A stretch of DNA of 25,251 nt from the IMG/VR virus record IMGVR_UViG_3300042691_015260, positions 1 to 25,251 of that record; one strand, 5' to 3'. Positions 1 through 7,830 of this stretch are shown one piece after another. The notes under the pieces were generated by a model. The model ran no database searches and had not been told where the DNA came from. It saw only the letters and a program-made list of their open reading frames with translations. The position numbers and the translations under genes are program-made. This DNA is from a virus. How positions within the stretch are numbered: the first letter of the stretch is position 1; each line of letters begins with the position of its first letter.

Positions 1-477
1 TGGCATCCCGTTATAATCAATCATTGGAAAATATATTCCCTCTGTTGCATTTCTTAAAGCAATTACGTTATTTAAATTCCATGTTGTTTTTAAATTAGGA
101 TTATTACTTAAATTAATTTGATTAATGTTTTTATTCTTTATGATTTCATAGAATCCAGCATTCCCAGTAAAGAATTGTAAACTAATATCATTATCAATTA
201 TTTCAATAGAAACAAAACCACGCTTAAATAAAAAGCCATCAATTAATATTTCACAATCTAATCTATTATAAGGTATTGTTGAGTCTGAATTTAGAAAATC
301 AGAATATCCAATTAATTGTAAATTCTTATTTGTTTTAGGTACTTTAAATGTATTTGAGTATTCGCTTTCTCTTTTGGTAATATCTTCAATATTAATTAAA
401 GAAAATGATTGCACGATTTTTTCATCATCGTATAAATCAATGATTTCGTTTTGTATTTTAATTTCGAGAATAGCCAC
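1..477 (-). CDS. Tail-tip/receptor-region structural protein, 3' end outside window
   Basis: The frame opens with GTG at 477, two bases after the stop of the upstream gene, and stays open to the window edge (159 codons). The only nearby ATG (479) is in another frame and stops after 27 codons, so GTG is preferred. The N-terminus reads AILEIKIQNEIIDLYDDEK, followed by a segment around residue 38-48 with SNTFKVPKT. I recognise this pattern (short acidic start, then a 'Tf.vPkT' segment) from large tail-associated proteins of Bacteroidota phages. That is family memory, not a search result. It is the last gene of the tail-tip run in this window and probably continues as a large protein. Confidence is high that it codes and moderate for its role. 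Confidence 0.7.
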   Translation of the reverse strand, partial: MAILEIKIQNEIIDLYDDEKIVQSFSLINIEDITKRESEYSNTFKVPKTNKNLQLIGYSDFLNSDSTIPYNRLDCEILIDGFLFKRGFVSIEIIDNDISLQFFTGNAGFYEIIKNKNINQINLSNNPNLKTTWNLNNVIALRNATEGIYFPMIDYNGMP

Positions 478-479
478 AT

Positions 480-1586
480 TTATTGTCTTTGTATGTTTAA
501 CCTTTCAGCATATAAAAAGTTCATTGATATTTCATACATATTTTCCTTTGTATTGTATTTATCAAATGAACCAATATCTAATATTAACGGAATAAAAACA
601 CCGTTTATAAACTGCCAACATTGTATTGAATATCTAAGGGTATCTAAAAAATCAATTTGATTTAAAGTTAAGCCTGTTGCGTAAACTCGAAATCCATTAT
701 GTACGTTTTTAATTTCAGAATATCTTTTAATATTATTATTTAAGTACGTGCTTGTTTTTCCTATTTCAACATTAAAATCTTTTCGCTGTGTAAAAATATA
801 ATTACCTCTTCCGCCCTGTCTGTTTAACCAAACTATATTTACATTTTCATCTGAACAGCAATTATTTATTTCTTCAAATAAAGATTCTACTACAATAACA
901 GTAATTGATGCAGTACCCTCAAAAGTATTTCTTAAATAAGCACTTGCGTTGTAATAAAAAGTTCCTGTTGATGTTGGAGCTAAACTCCAAAATTGAGTAT
1001 AAGACCCAATTGTGTTATTTGTTATCCACGCTGGCAAAGTACTATTAATTATAAGCTGTTCACCATTAGGAAATAATCCATCTGTTCCAAAACTTACTTG
1101 AGTTGTTTTATTTTTTTCAACTCTAATAACTCTATCATATTTATTATATTGAATACCTGCGTTATTATAAACATTAACTGGTGGCGGACTTACAACATTA
1201 AAAACAAATTGATAACCATTATATTGTCCTGTTGTAAATCCTTTGTAAAAATAACTATCAAATGTTAATATAAAAGTTCCTGCTACTTCTATTTTTACCT
1301 TTATTTCTTTTATATAATCAGTTCCGTTCCATAATGAACTCGGATTTAATGCAGTAATATAACTTAATGGGTAATCTAATGTATTTACGTTTTCTGAATC
1401 TGATATTATTAACCAGTTAGGTATATTACCAAATTGATTATAACTAAAATAAGTAATGACAAAGTTTTCAATGTAATTTAAATTTATATCCATTGAAGGC
1501 TCATAATCATTAATATAAACATTGTTTAAATTAATGGTTATTTCCTGCCCTACTAATAAACTAAATGTCTTACTTGGAATTGCCAT
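480..1586 (-). CDS. Tail-tip structural protein (368 aa)
   Basis: A 368-residue protein rich in Asn, Thr, Tyr and aromatic residues, with no signal peptide or membrane segment, as expected for a virion beta-structure protein. The first two thirds look like Ig-like or beta-sandwich repeats: segments ending in 'GTFILTF' (about residue 103) and 'GTFYYNAS' (about 208) are spaced like cadherin/Ig-type domains. From about residue 250 a different domain starts with 'WLNRQGGRGNYIFT', a W..GG..Y.F pattern I associate with Bacteroidota phage tail proteins. Its ATG overlaps the previous stop in a TAATG junction at 1586, so translation is probably coupled. The exact place in the tail is not known. Confidence 0.7.
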   Translation of the reverse strand: MAIPSKTFSLLVGQEITINLNNVYINDYEPSMDINLNYIENFVITYFSYNQFGNIPNWLIISDSENVNTLDYPLSYITALNPSSLWNGTDYIKEIKVKIEVAGTFILTFDSYFYKGFTTGQYNGYQFVFNVVSPPPVNVYNNAGIQYNKYDRVIRVEKNKTTQVSFGTDGLFPNGEQLIINSTLPAWITNNTIGSYTQFWSLAPTSTGTFYYNASAYLRNTFEGTASITVIVVESLFEEINNCCSDENVNIVWLNRQGGRGNYIFTQRKDFNVEIGKTSTYLNNNIKRYSEIKNVHNGFRVYATGLTLNQIDFLDTLRYSIQCWQFINGVFIPLILDIGSFDKYNTKENMYEISMNFLYAERLNIQRQ

Positions 1587-2164
1587 TATGAAGTTGTTAT
1601 TATTCTATATTTAATTGAATAATTTATAGTTCCATTACCTCCTGAAATTGGGTCTCCGCTTGTTAATATTACAGAATCATTTATTACAGCAGTTCCAAAA
1701 TCTGAATCAGTAGGGTAAGCATTATAAACTTTGCTTGTAGTTCCATTTAATATTGTATCTGTTAAAGGTTCTAATATTACAGCACTTGCAGTATTATAAC
1801 CTATTCTTAAAGGCGCAGTTGTTGTAAAACCTGTTCCACCAGCTTTGTAATGAAATGAAGTATTTTCAATAACATAATATTTATTTGCTCCTGAAACTCC
1901 TAATAAAGTAATCGGTGTTGTGTCTAAAGCATTAATTTGAGCAGCTGTTAAACTTCCTGTTAATTCACTTACTGGAAATGTTTGCCATGTTTTATCACCT
2001 CTCCAATATTGTGAGGTTGTTCCTGCTGTAATTAAATCTTCGTACGAATCAGTAATGTCATTAACAACTGTTCTTACATCGTTTGCTGAAATATCGCCTG
2101 TTGTGTTATCTGCCAACAAAGAAGCGATTTCGCTTAATATCTGTGCTTTTGTTTTTACTGCCAT
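1586..2164 (-). CDS. Virion-associated fibre-like protein (192 aa)
   Basis: A 192-aa protein. The N-terminus carries an 'AQILSEIASLLADNTTGDISANDVRTVVND' type segment, broken by the reporting limit here but visible over residues 8-37. Similar N-termini occur on phage fibre and adsorption proteins of Bacteroidota. It is followed by 'QYWRGDKTW', typical of fibre stalk proteins. The C-terminal 110 residues are Gly/Thr/Ser rich with alternating hydrophobic residues, which fits a beta-structured head. It lies between two tail-tip structural genes, 6 bases after the upstream stop and overlapping the downstream ATG by one base. Function is inferred from composition and position; no catalytic motif is visible. 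Confidence 0.65.
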   Translation of the reverse strand: MAVKTKAQILSEIASLLADNTTGDISANDVRTVVNDITDSYEDLITAGTTSQYWRGDKTWQTFPVSELTGSLTAAQINALDTTPITLLGVSGANKYYVIENTSFHYKAGGTGFTTTAPLRIGYNTASAVILEPLTDTILNGTTSKVYNAYPTDSDFGTAVINDSVILTSGDPISGGNGTINYSIKYRIITTS

Positions 2165-2170
2165 TTGTAA

Positions 2171-2974
2171 TTATGTTATATCAAAACCTTGTGTAAATTG
2201 ATTTGTTTGAAATGCATTATTGAATCCTGTTACTGCTGGATTATAACCGTTAAATATATTTAATTTAGGATATCCATTTTCAAATATAGTAAAGAATGTG
2301 TTTCCGCATCCCCATAATAATTGTTCGTCTACATTTGTTAAAGGTAATCCACTACTAATATGTAAAGCATTTAATTGGTCTGTAGGTATACTTGAATTTA
2401 ATACTAAAACTAAATCACTAACTTCGTCATCCCATTGTAACCTTACTGCATTAAATACGCTAAAATCATAATCCTGATATAAGTCAGGAGGTAGTATTTG
2501 AAATATCTTTTGAGCTAATCCTTTTATGTTTATTTCAACTTGAATATCACGATTAAATGTATAAGAAAAAGAACTTACTAATGTATAAGGTAAATTGTCA
2601 GGAAATTGTTCGCCTGTTTCAAAACCTTTATATAAACTAAATGTTGGTAATCTTAAATGTTTAATAAATACATTTCCTGTTATATTTGAACTAAATTCAT
2701 TGTCAATTACAATCGTATTATTTGTTGCTGTTAATACTCTATGAATTCCTGAATAAATACCCGATGAAATCCATACATAATCATTTTTTACTGGAGTAAT
2801 ATCAAACGTATAATAAAGATTTAATTGTGTTTTTCCAGTTCCAACACTTGAAACTATTTGCTCACTTGCTGAAAATATTTGATATTGTTTAAAATCAAAC
2901 GTAAATATAATTTCGGAATAAGCTGAATTCCAAAGATAATCGGGTGCATTTGATAAATATATATTTGTAGCCAT
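2171..2974 (-). CDS. Tail-tip/distal tail structural protein (267 aa)
   Basis: A 267-aa protein starting 'MATNIYLSNAPDYLWNSAY', then 'SEIIFTFDF' at residues 20-28. The pattern 'S.YS.IIFtFD' near the N-terminus recurs in structural proteins of Bacteroidota siphoviruses, which supports a tail-tip assignment from memory. The rest alternates hydrophobic and polar residues with many aromatics and has no enzyme motif. It starts in a TAATG overlap with the upstream gene. With the next three genes it forms the tail-tip run that ends the window. Confidence 0.65.
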   Translation of the reverse strand: MATNIYLSNAPDYLWNSAYSEIIFTFDFKQYQIFSASEQIVSSVGTGKTQLNLYYTFDITPVKNDYVWISSGIYSGIHRVLTATNNTIVIDNEFSSNITGNVFIKHLRLPTFSLYKGFETGEQFPDNLPYTLVSSFSYTFNRDIQVEINIKGLAQKIFQILPPDLYQDYDFSVFNAVRLQWDDEVSDLVLVLNSSIPTDQLNALHISSGLPLTNVDEQLLWGCGNTFFTIFENGYPKLNIFNGYNPAVTGFNNAFQTNQFTQGFDIT

Positions 2975-3510
2975 TAACCTATACTCTTTTTAAATTCAGC
3001 AGCAATATCCGCTTCTATTTGTTTGGTAAATTTATCATTAAAATCATTTATCATTTGTTGTGTTATTACATTATCTAATAACCCTGTATTATTTTTACCG
3101 CTAAATAAATAAATTGAATTTCCTTCTCTATGTATTTTGCGACTAATTAAATATGCTAATTGATTTTCTGAAATATCACTTGTTATTCCTTTATCTTTAA
3201 TCCATTGTTTTATTTTATCCTTAACTGCTCCGCTTCCTGTTTTAGTTGTTGGAGCACGTCCATAAATAGAATAATAAATATAATCCTCACTATAAATAAT
3301 TAATTGATTATCAGTTATTTCATAACGTAAACTATCTGCTAATTTACCACTGGCTGAAATTGGTGCTGAAAATACAGATTCATTTCTTTCACCATTTATA
3401 TACTTTACTGATTTTCTTTGAATTGGTTTTGTCTTTAAAACAATTTTTAAATCTGCAATAACCTTTTGAGCAAATTGTTCGATTAATATTTGTTGGCTAA
3501 GACTTAACAT
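2974..3510 (-). CDS. Neck/head-closure or tail-completion protein candidate (178 aa)
   Basis: A 178-aa basic protein. Residues about 50-125 contain 'ASGKLADSLRYEI' and then 'YYSIYGRAPT', the layout of HK97 gp10-like/minor tail completion proteins: a 'tG.L..Si' segment, a strand with 'iyS.dYi.Y.iyGR', then an amphipathic C-terminus. The sequence shows this layout but not proof of the fold. It overlaps the preceding gene by 7 bases and is followed by a tail-tip gene, which agrees with a neck or tail-completion role. Confidence 0.6.
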   Translation of the reverse strand: MLSLSQQILIEQFAQKVIADLKIVLKTKPIQRKSVKYINGERNESVFSAPISASGKLADSLRYEITDNQLIIYSEDYIYYSIYGRAPTTKTGSGAVKDKIKQWIKDKGITSDISENQLAYLISRKIHREGNSIYLFSGKNNTGLLDNVITQQMINDFNDKFTKQIEADIAAEFKKSIG

Positions 3511-3947
3511 TTATTAGGTTCAATTATTGTTAAAGTTAAAAGCACTCCAGTCATAACTCCTTTAATTCTATAAACAGGCTGTAATGTGAAAGTTCCTTGA
3601 ATAGCATAATTGTAATTGTCAAGAAAATAATTAATCCACGAAATTGCTTGGGTTTCCATTTGTGCTGTTTTTTCTTCCATAGACAATTGGCTTTCCTCAT
3701 TTATAACCTCATCACTTTCCGAATCAGGTTCATCTTGTGTTAAGAATCCAATTACAACAGCATCCGTTTTAAATTGGTCTGTAATCCCTATTGTTTTGGT
3801 AATTGGCTCTAAATAAACAAACGTACCAATATTAAGTTCCTTTGCTGAATCCAATGCTGTATCTGAACTCCTACCATGTACGAATAAAGGATTAGTTAAT
3901 GATGGGCAGTTATTTACGCTTTGCCTTATATCTTGAATTATAGTCAT
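3504..3947 (-). CDS. Tail terminator-like protein candidate (147 aa)
   Basis: A 147-aa protein. The C-terminal half, 'QAISWINYFLDNYNYAIQGTFTLQPVYR', is visible from about residue 100 to 127: a helix with conserved aromatics, then strands ending in 'GVLLTLTI'. Size and location, directly before the HK97 gp10-like gene, match the tail-terminator/neck slot of siphoviruses. An acidic loop (DEPDSESDEVINEES, residues 72-86) interrupts it. It starts in an ATGA overlap with the 57-aa gene upstream. The assignment rests mainly on order and is tentative. Confidence 0.5.
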   Translation of the reverse strand: MTIIQDIRQSVNNCPSLTNPLFVHGRSSDTALDSAKELNIGTFVYLEPITKTIGITDQFKTDAVVIGFLTQDEPDSESDEVINEESQLSMEEKTAQMETQAISWINYFLDNYNYAIQGTFTLQPVYRIKGVMTGVLLTLTIIEPNKC

Positions 3948-4117
3948 AATGTTCTAATTATATCTTTTACATTTTCCCAATACTCAAATCGTTGAGTATC
4001 TTTTTGTAATTCTTCAATGGCTAAAATACAACATATTTTTGCTTCATCTTTACTTCTTATTACACTACTCATGTAAAACTTACCTATTAAATAAAAGGCA
4101 CATTCTATTTCGCTCAT
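3944..4117 (-). CDS. Small unknown protein (57 aa) in tail operon
   Basis: A 57-codon frame bounded by ATGA overlaps at both ends: its ATG (4117-4115) shares bases with the stop of the upstream chaperone-like frame, and its TGA shares bases with the next ATG at 3947. Such double coupling strongly suggests a genuine gene. The protein starts MSEIECAFYLIGKFYMSS and is helical and mildly acidic, with three Cys (positions 6, 29, 30). I do not recognise a family. Position in the tail-assembly run suggests an assembly or structural accessory role, but this is only context. Confidence 0.65.
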   Translation of the reverse strand: MSEIECAFYLIGKFYMSSVIRSKDEAKICCILAIEELQKDTQRFEYWENVKDIIRTL

Positions 4118-4362
4118 TTCTGTTTCATTAATTCACGTTCGTAATCTGATTTTAATTTATCGTATAATAGTAAATGGTAAACCACCCTTGTAGGCTGTTT
4201 TAATACTTCATCAATGGTACTACCCAATGCTCCACGTCTTGCTAATTCAACGTAAGTACCGAAACTTCCGAATCTGTCAAGCCTTTCAACTCCTGCCATG
4301 ATTGATTTTTCATCTCTACTGCTTTCGTTGAGTTCATCATACTTGCTGTAGAAACTATCCAT
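4114..4362 (-). CDS. C-terminal extension of tail assembly chaperone, -1 frame (82 aa as a separate frame)
   Basis: This 82-codon frame overlaps the 3' end of the chaperone-like gene (4242-4793) by 121 bases in the -1 frame. It is joined to that gene through a nine-T run (minus strand, 4377-4369): slipping on T TTT TTT continues as ...FFFKAM and then this frame, giving a fusion of about 226 residues. The C-terminus 'LLLYDKLKSDYERELMKQK' is a charged helix. The layout is that of the lambda G/GT tail chaperone pair, where a minority product is extended by -1 frameshifting; that is established for many siphoviruses. An independent start at ATG 4362 is the alternative. Confidence 0.6.
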   Translation of the reverse strand: MDSFYSKYDELNESSRDEKSIMAGVERLDRFGSFGTYVELARRGALGSTIDEVLKQPTRVVYHLLLYDKLKSDYERELMKQK

Positions 4363-4793
4363 TGCCTTAAAAAAAAATCAACTGTTCCGATTATTTCGGC
4401 AAAAGGTTCTTCGCTTATATCGTCACCAGTTAGCATTTTAATTACTTCTGGTGCTAACTCTAAAAAGTTGCATTCTTTATTATTAGAAATATATTGTCTT
4501 ACTTTTTCCGTATCTCCATAAGGTAATGAACCATAATCAAATGTTTTATATTTTTCCAATACATCGTTTTTTTCCATTATTGAATTATCTTCAATAAATG
4601 AAACGCAATTATAAATAGTGGCTACTGATTTATTTTGTAAACTGTTTAATGTATCTAAATCAATTCCAATTAATAAACATAAAGCATTGTCAGGTTCTTT
4701 TTCCTTAATTACTTTAATTGCTGTTTTGTAAGGTACATCATACCATGTTGTTGGTATATCGTACATCATTCCTTTTATTTCTGCTTTTATCAT
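4242..4793 (-). CDS. Tail assembly chaperone-like protein (183 aa)
   Basis: The frame is open from 4892, but the start is taken at ATG 4793 because it forms an ATGA overlap with the terminase stop; the upstream extension lies inside the terminase gene. The protein begins MIKAEIKGMMYDIPTTWYD. An N-terminal strand followed by 'iP.tW.dv.y' and a helical domain mentioning 'ALCLLIGIDLDTLNSL' resembles tail-chaperone-like proteins of Bacteroidota phages. Zero frame ends at 4242; the -1 frame continues to 4114 (see slippery site). Tail chaperones bind the tape measure protein before tail assembly; no tape measure gene is visible in the window. Confidence 0.6.
   Translation of the reverse strand: MIKAEIKGMMYDIPTTWYDVPYKTAIKVIKEKEPDNALCLLIGIDLDTLNSLQNKSVATIYNCVSFIEDNSIMEKNDVLEKYKTFDYGSLPYGDTEKVRQYISNNKECNFLELAPEVIKMLTGDDISEEPFAEIIGTVDFFLRQWIVSTASMMNSTKAVEMKNQSWQELKGLTDSEVSVLTLN
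4369..4377 (-). promoter_or_regulatory. Putative -1 ribosomal frameshift site T TTT TTT
   Basis: In the chaperone-like gene the zero-frame codons here are GAT TTT TTT TTA, so the heptamer T TTT TTT (4377-4371) is in the correct phase for simultaneous -1 slippage. The -1 frame is then open for 85 codons. Both frames remain open for about 120 bases downstream. A homopolymer miscount in the assembly could imitate this, but the result, two coupled frames in a tail gene next to the terminase, is the expected biology. Confidence 0.55.
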
Positions 4794-5953
4794 GTGTAAG
4801 TATTTCGTTTTCCAAAGGTAGTTATTTTCGGCTTCATAAATGTAATTTGTGGTTCTTTCCAAGTATGTATGCAATAACGTAATGCATCGCATCCGTCATC
4901 TAAAGTTTTAACTGGTTCTTCAAGTAACTTTTCGTTCCTGTCTTTTTTCCATGAATAAGACCTTAATTCTTTAATTAAATCAATTGAGCCTTCATGTATG
5001 TAAAGGTCTTTTGATTTAACGGAGTCAATTCCTTTTTTAACGTCTTTATTTGCATCCTTAATATTAAACCCTGCTAAATAAATTTCACGTATGCTTTCAG
5101 GTCTTGAATAGTCAGCAAAGATTTCCGCACTTCTGTTAATGTTTAGTTGTTTTAATCGTTCAATTAGTTGCTGATTAGTTAAATGGCTTTCATAAATCAA
5201 TTGTTCAGCATAAAATCTTCCATCGTTCTCGGTTACTTTTATTAATGCAGTAGGGTGGTTATATCCAAAGTCAAGTCCGTATGCAACGTTACCTTCAGGA
5301 ATGTTTTTTGTTTGTCTCCAATGGGTGAAAATTAAGCTTTCACTAAAACCGAGTTCACCCTCACCGAATACTCGCCACCAGTTTAAGTCTGTGTACCTTC
5401 TACTTTCAATTGACTTAACAATGTTTGCATCTAAGTATGGATTATCTTTGTAAGTTGATTTAATAAAGGTATGTTCAATTTCTTTTTTTAAAAGGTATTC
5501 ATGTACCCAAAACTCATGTGAAGGATTGTAATCTAAATATATTTGGTTCTTTGTTCTTACTTCCAACTGGTTATAAGTTTCAAAGCTTACATTGTTACAC
5601 TCATTAATAAATAAGTAATCACGTCTTGCACCTCTTACTTTGTCTCCATTATCAGCACTAAAAAATTCAATCATTGAATCGCCAACATGATAAATGTTTC
5701 CTGACTTGTTATGATTTTTTTCTGTATAGATTCCTTCCTTTTTAATTATGTTAAAGAAATCACGCATTGCTCCTCTTTTTAAATGTGGGAGTGTTTCACT
5801 AACTATTGAAATGTGAGTGCCTTGCTTTTTGAAGGCTATAAGAAAAAGTAATTGTAGTGTTGAATATGTTTTACTGGATGAAGTACCACCCTGACTTATT
5901 ACAAGCCTTGTATCTGCGGTTAATAATTTACTGAATACATTTGTTGTGTTCAA
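4790..5953 (-). CDS. terL: Terminase large subunit (PBSX/Terminase_3 type)
   Basis: The DNA-packaging motor ATPase and nuclease, 387 aa, a normal length for the PBSX-like group. Walker A is GGTSSSKT at residues 22-29. Walker B is YLFINE at 113-118, with Glu as the expected catalytic carboxylate. The C-terminal RNase H-like nuclease has GLDFGY (about 227-232), FADYSRPESI, and DDGCDALRY near the end, which supply the metal-binding acidic residues. The start codon is TTG (5953) in a TTGA overlap with the small subunit stop; no ATG fits better. It follows the small subunit directly, so both are likely made together. Assembly needs the portal, which here lies about 15 kb upstream in transcription order. 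Confidence 0.95.
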   Translation of the reverse strand: MNTTNVFSKLLTADTRLVISQGGTSSSKTYSTLQLLFLIAFKKQGTHISIVSETLPHLKRGAMRDFFNIIKKEGIYTEKNHNKSGNIYHVGDSMIEFFSADNGDKVRGARRDYLFINECNNVSFETYNQLEVRTKNQIYLDYNPSHEFWVHEYLLKKEIEHTFIKSTYKDNPYLDANIVKSIESRRYTDLNWWRVFGEGELGFSESLIFTHWRQTKNIPEGNVAYGLDFGYNHPTALIKVTENDGRFYAEQLIYESHLTNQQLIERLKQLNINRSAEIFADYSRPESIREIYLAGFNIKDANKDVKKGIDSVKSKDLYIHEGSIDLIKELRSYSWKKDRNEKLLEEPVKTLDDGCDALRYCIHTWKEPQITFMKPKITTFGKRNTYT

Positions 5954-6333
5954 ATCTTATTTATATTATCAATATCCTCTTTATTTACTACATTGATATT
6001 TAAACCACCGCTCATTTTAGTTTCGTTATCAGTATAAGTCATTGACAATCTTTTTAATTCTTCGGGACTTGCAATTAATTTCATTAAAGCCATTTGAAGT
6101 GCTGGAGCGTTTGACTTAAACCACTTTGAACGCATTGATACCTTTAATTCTGTTTTATTTAGATTTAATAATTCTTTTAGCTCGTTACATTCGTTACTTT
6201 CTATTGGAAAATATTCATAAAATGTTTTTTTTGCAATAGGTAAAAAGGCAACAATATCTTCAATAAAAAACAACTTGTGTTTAACTATAACTTCCTTTGC
6301 TTGTTCGTATATCTTTTTTTTATCGTATGCCAT
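5950..6333 (-). CDS. terS: Terminase small subunit
   Basis: A 127-aa basic protein ending four bases into the large subunit start. Residues about 5-45 form a helix-turn-helix-like segment, with 'FFIEDIVAFLPIAKKTFYEYFP' spanning about residues 22-43, that would recognise the packaging site. It is followed by a long helical region with 'KWFKSNAPALQMALMKLI', the pattern of small terminases of Bacteroidota phages. The C-terminal tail (GGLNINVVNKEDIDNINKI) is typical of the peptide that contacts the large subunit. The gene begins 30 bases after the ParB-methyltransferase stop. Assignment rests on position plus this pattern. Confidence 0.8.
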   Translation of the reverse strand: MAYDKKKIYEQAKEVIVKHKLFFIEDIVAFLPIAKKTFYEYFPIESNECNELKELLNLNKTELKVSMRSKWFKSNAPALQMALMKLIASPEELKRLSMTYTDNETKMSGGLNINVVNKEDIDNINKI

Positions 6334-6363
6334 TTGCCTTTTTTAATATGTCCGAATTTGTTG

Positions 6364-7530
6364 TCATTTTAATTCAACTCCGTTCTTTTTAATTTTAATC
6401 GTTGGGTCTAACTTCTTCATTCTATCAATAATTACTTGACAATATTTCGGATCTAATTCCATTCCGTAACATTTTCGTTTAAGTTGATGTGATGCTACCA
6501 TTGTTGAGCCTGATCCGAGAAAACCATCAAAACAAATTTTAAATTCAAAATCTTTAAAAATATCACCGAATAAACCTACTGGCTTTTGCGTTGGGTGAAC
6601 TCTTGTTTTTCCTTCTATATTTTTATCCCCTTTTCTTATCATCCCATTCCATTGCCATTTATATAATTTAGCCGCTTTATTAAATGAAGTCCAAGCTAAT
6701 TCAACATCTGCAAAATTTCCTGTATTTTCTTTATCCCACACAATCCAACACATAGATGGATTCAGAAAATCTGTAAAATAATTCCCTCCCCAAATAACAA
6801 AATTTTCCATCCCTAAACTAACACAAGTTTGATAAAACTCTTTTGCGGTTTCAGTTGTATCATCTCCTATAATTTCAGAATAATTTTTAGCTTTTACAAT
6901 CTTACCACCGCCTACACTTCCAAAACCTTTGTTAACTCCTATTTTACTCCCTTGTACTACACTAATACCATAAGGGGGGTCTGTAAATACTAAATCAATC
7001 ACATTGTTATTCATTAACTTTGCAACTGAATCTGAATCCGTACTATCCCCACACAACAACCGATGCTCCCCGATTTCAAATAGATCACCTAAAACAATAT
7101 CCGTTTCAATACCACCTTCAGGCACATCAAAGTCATCTTCTTCAGCTTCTAAATGAGTTTCCATTTCAATAGGTAAATCTAATCCCCATTCTTCTAAACT
7201 TTCTGCATCCCATTCATTTGCTAAAATATCCCAATCCCATTCACCAAATCCAACATTGTCTTTAATTATAAATTCTTTTTGTTGCTCTTCTGTTAAATCA
7301 CTTGCTTTTACTATTGTTACTTCTTTCAAACCAGCTTCAATACAAGCTTTGTGCCTCATGTTACCTCCAAGTATAACCATTTCATCATTTACAACAATAG
7401 GTCTTAACTCAAGCATTTGAGGAAATTCTTTTATTGACTTGACTAATTTATGGAACTTGTCATCCTTAATTAATCGTGGATTGTTTGGATTGCTTTTTAT
7501 CGCAGTAATTTTTACTTTTTGGATTTTCAT
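6364..7530 (-). CDS. ParB-like domain / DNA (adenine-N6 or cytosine-N4) methyltransferase fusion
   Basis: A 388-aa two-domain protein. Residues 1-90 are a ParB/Srx-like domain: NPNNPR (14-19), GGNMRH (55-60), and a following helix with EEQQKEF. Residues about 140-388 are a beta-class amino-methyltransferase: catalytic DPPYG at 184-188, WGGNYF, a W..W.K segment, VHPTQKP, then the SAM-binding FDGFLGSGST near 335. It would methylate phage or host DNA on an exocyclic amine; ParB-type domains in such fusions are commonly linked to DNA binding. It lies directly upstream of the terminase pair and has its own promoter (7548-7578). Two further methyltransferases in the window share the DPPYG/WGGNY/HPTQKP order. 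Confidence 0.9.
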   Translation of the reverse strand: MKIQKVKITAIKSNPNNPRLIKDDKFHKLVKSIKEFPQMLELRPIVVNDEMVILGGNMRHKACIEAGLKEVTIVKASDLTEEQQKEFIIKDNVGFGEWDWDILANEWDAESLEEWGLDLPIEMETHLEAEEDDFDVPEGGIETDIVLGDLFEIGEHRLLCGDSTDSDSVAKLMNNNVIDLVFTDPPYGISVVQGSKIGVNKGFGSVGGGKIVKAKNYSEIIGDDTTETAKEFYQTCVSLGMENFVIWGGNYFTDFLNPSMCWIVWDKENTGNFADVELAWTSFNKAAKLYKWQWNGMIRKGDKNIEGKTRVHPTQKPVGLFGDIFKDFEFKICFDGFLGSGSTMVASHQLKRKCYGMELDPKYCQVIIDRMKKLDPTIKIKKNGVELK

Positions 7531-7547
7531 TCTCAGCTATTTAACAA

Positions 7548-7578
7548 CAAAGATATAATTAAAAAGATAGCAAACAAA
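7548..7578 (-). promoter_or_regulatory. Bacteroidota-type promoter before ParB-methyltransferase
   Basis: On the minus strand TTTG (7578-7575) is followed by 19 bases and TATCTTTG (7555-7548), a full match to the TTTG-N19-21-TAnnTTTG pattern. Transcription would begin near 7541, about 11 bases before the ATG at 7530. The box TGATTATCA lies just upstream (7593-7585) and also occurs near two other promoters of the window. Confidence 0.7.
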
Positions 7579-7590
7579 ATTAATTGATAA

Positions 7591-7734
7591 TCACTTTTTT
7601 TCATTTCGTTTTATTTCAATTAGCTTCATGTATAGTTTCCAATTAAAGTTACCTCTTACTTGGTTTACTTCTGTTTTCTTTACCCACCATTCAGCTTGGC
7701 TAATTAGTGAAGTCATGTTGTTTTGTGTTTTCAT
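7591..7734 (-). CDS. Small unknown protein (47 aa)
   Basis: A 47-codon ATG frame in the gap between the zinc-ribbon gene and the ParB-methyltransferase. The protein starts MKTQNNMTSLISQAEWWVKK and ends EIKRNEKK. It is basic with a Trp pair and otherwise unrecognised. Its TGA overlaps the TGATTATCA box of the downstream promoter. The amino-acid composition looks like a real small phage protein and 300 bases would otherwise be empty, but there is no coupling or motif to prove it. Confidence 0.4.
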   Translation of the reverse strand: MKTQNNMTSLISQAEWWVKKTEVNQVRGNFNWKLYMKLIEIKRNEKK

Positions 7735-7830
7735 TTTGTCATTAATAATTTTAATTATTTGATATTCTAATTGTTTTGATGTTAACTAAGTCGCTATAAA
7801 TATTCGCTAAGATGTAAGTTAGCGGTAATG

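Noticed and set aside
4794-4892. Longer N-terminus of the tail chaperone gene from 4892
   Set aside because: It lies wholly within the terminase gene; the ATG at 4793 gives a clean ATGA junction and a normal family start.
6301-6333. A AAA AAG slippery run at the start of the small terminase (also one in NinG near 12424)
   Set aside because: The -1 frame stops after about ten codons in the terminase case and leads nowhere recognisable; expected by chance in Lys-rich AT-rich genes.
7790-7830. Fourth attC-like site after the zinc-ribbon gene
   Set aside because: A CGCTAAC box and a small CGCTAA/TTAGCG hairpin exist, but no second arm with a GTTA box in the right layout could be found; it may be a degenerate array end.
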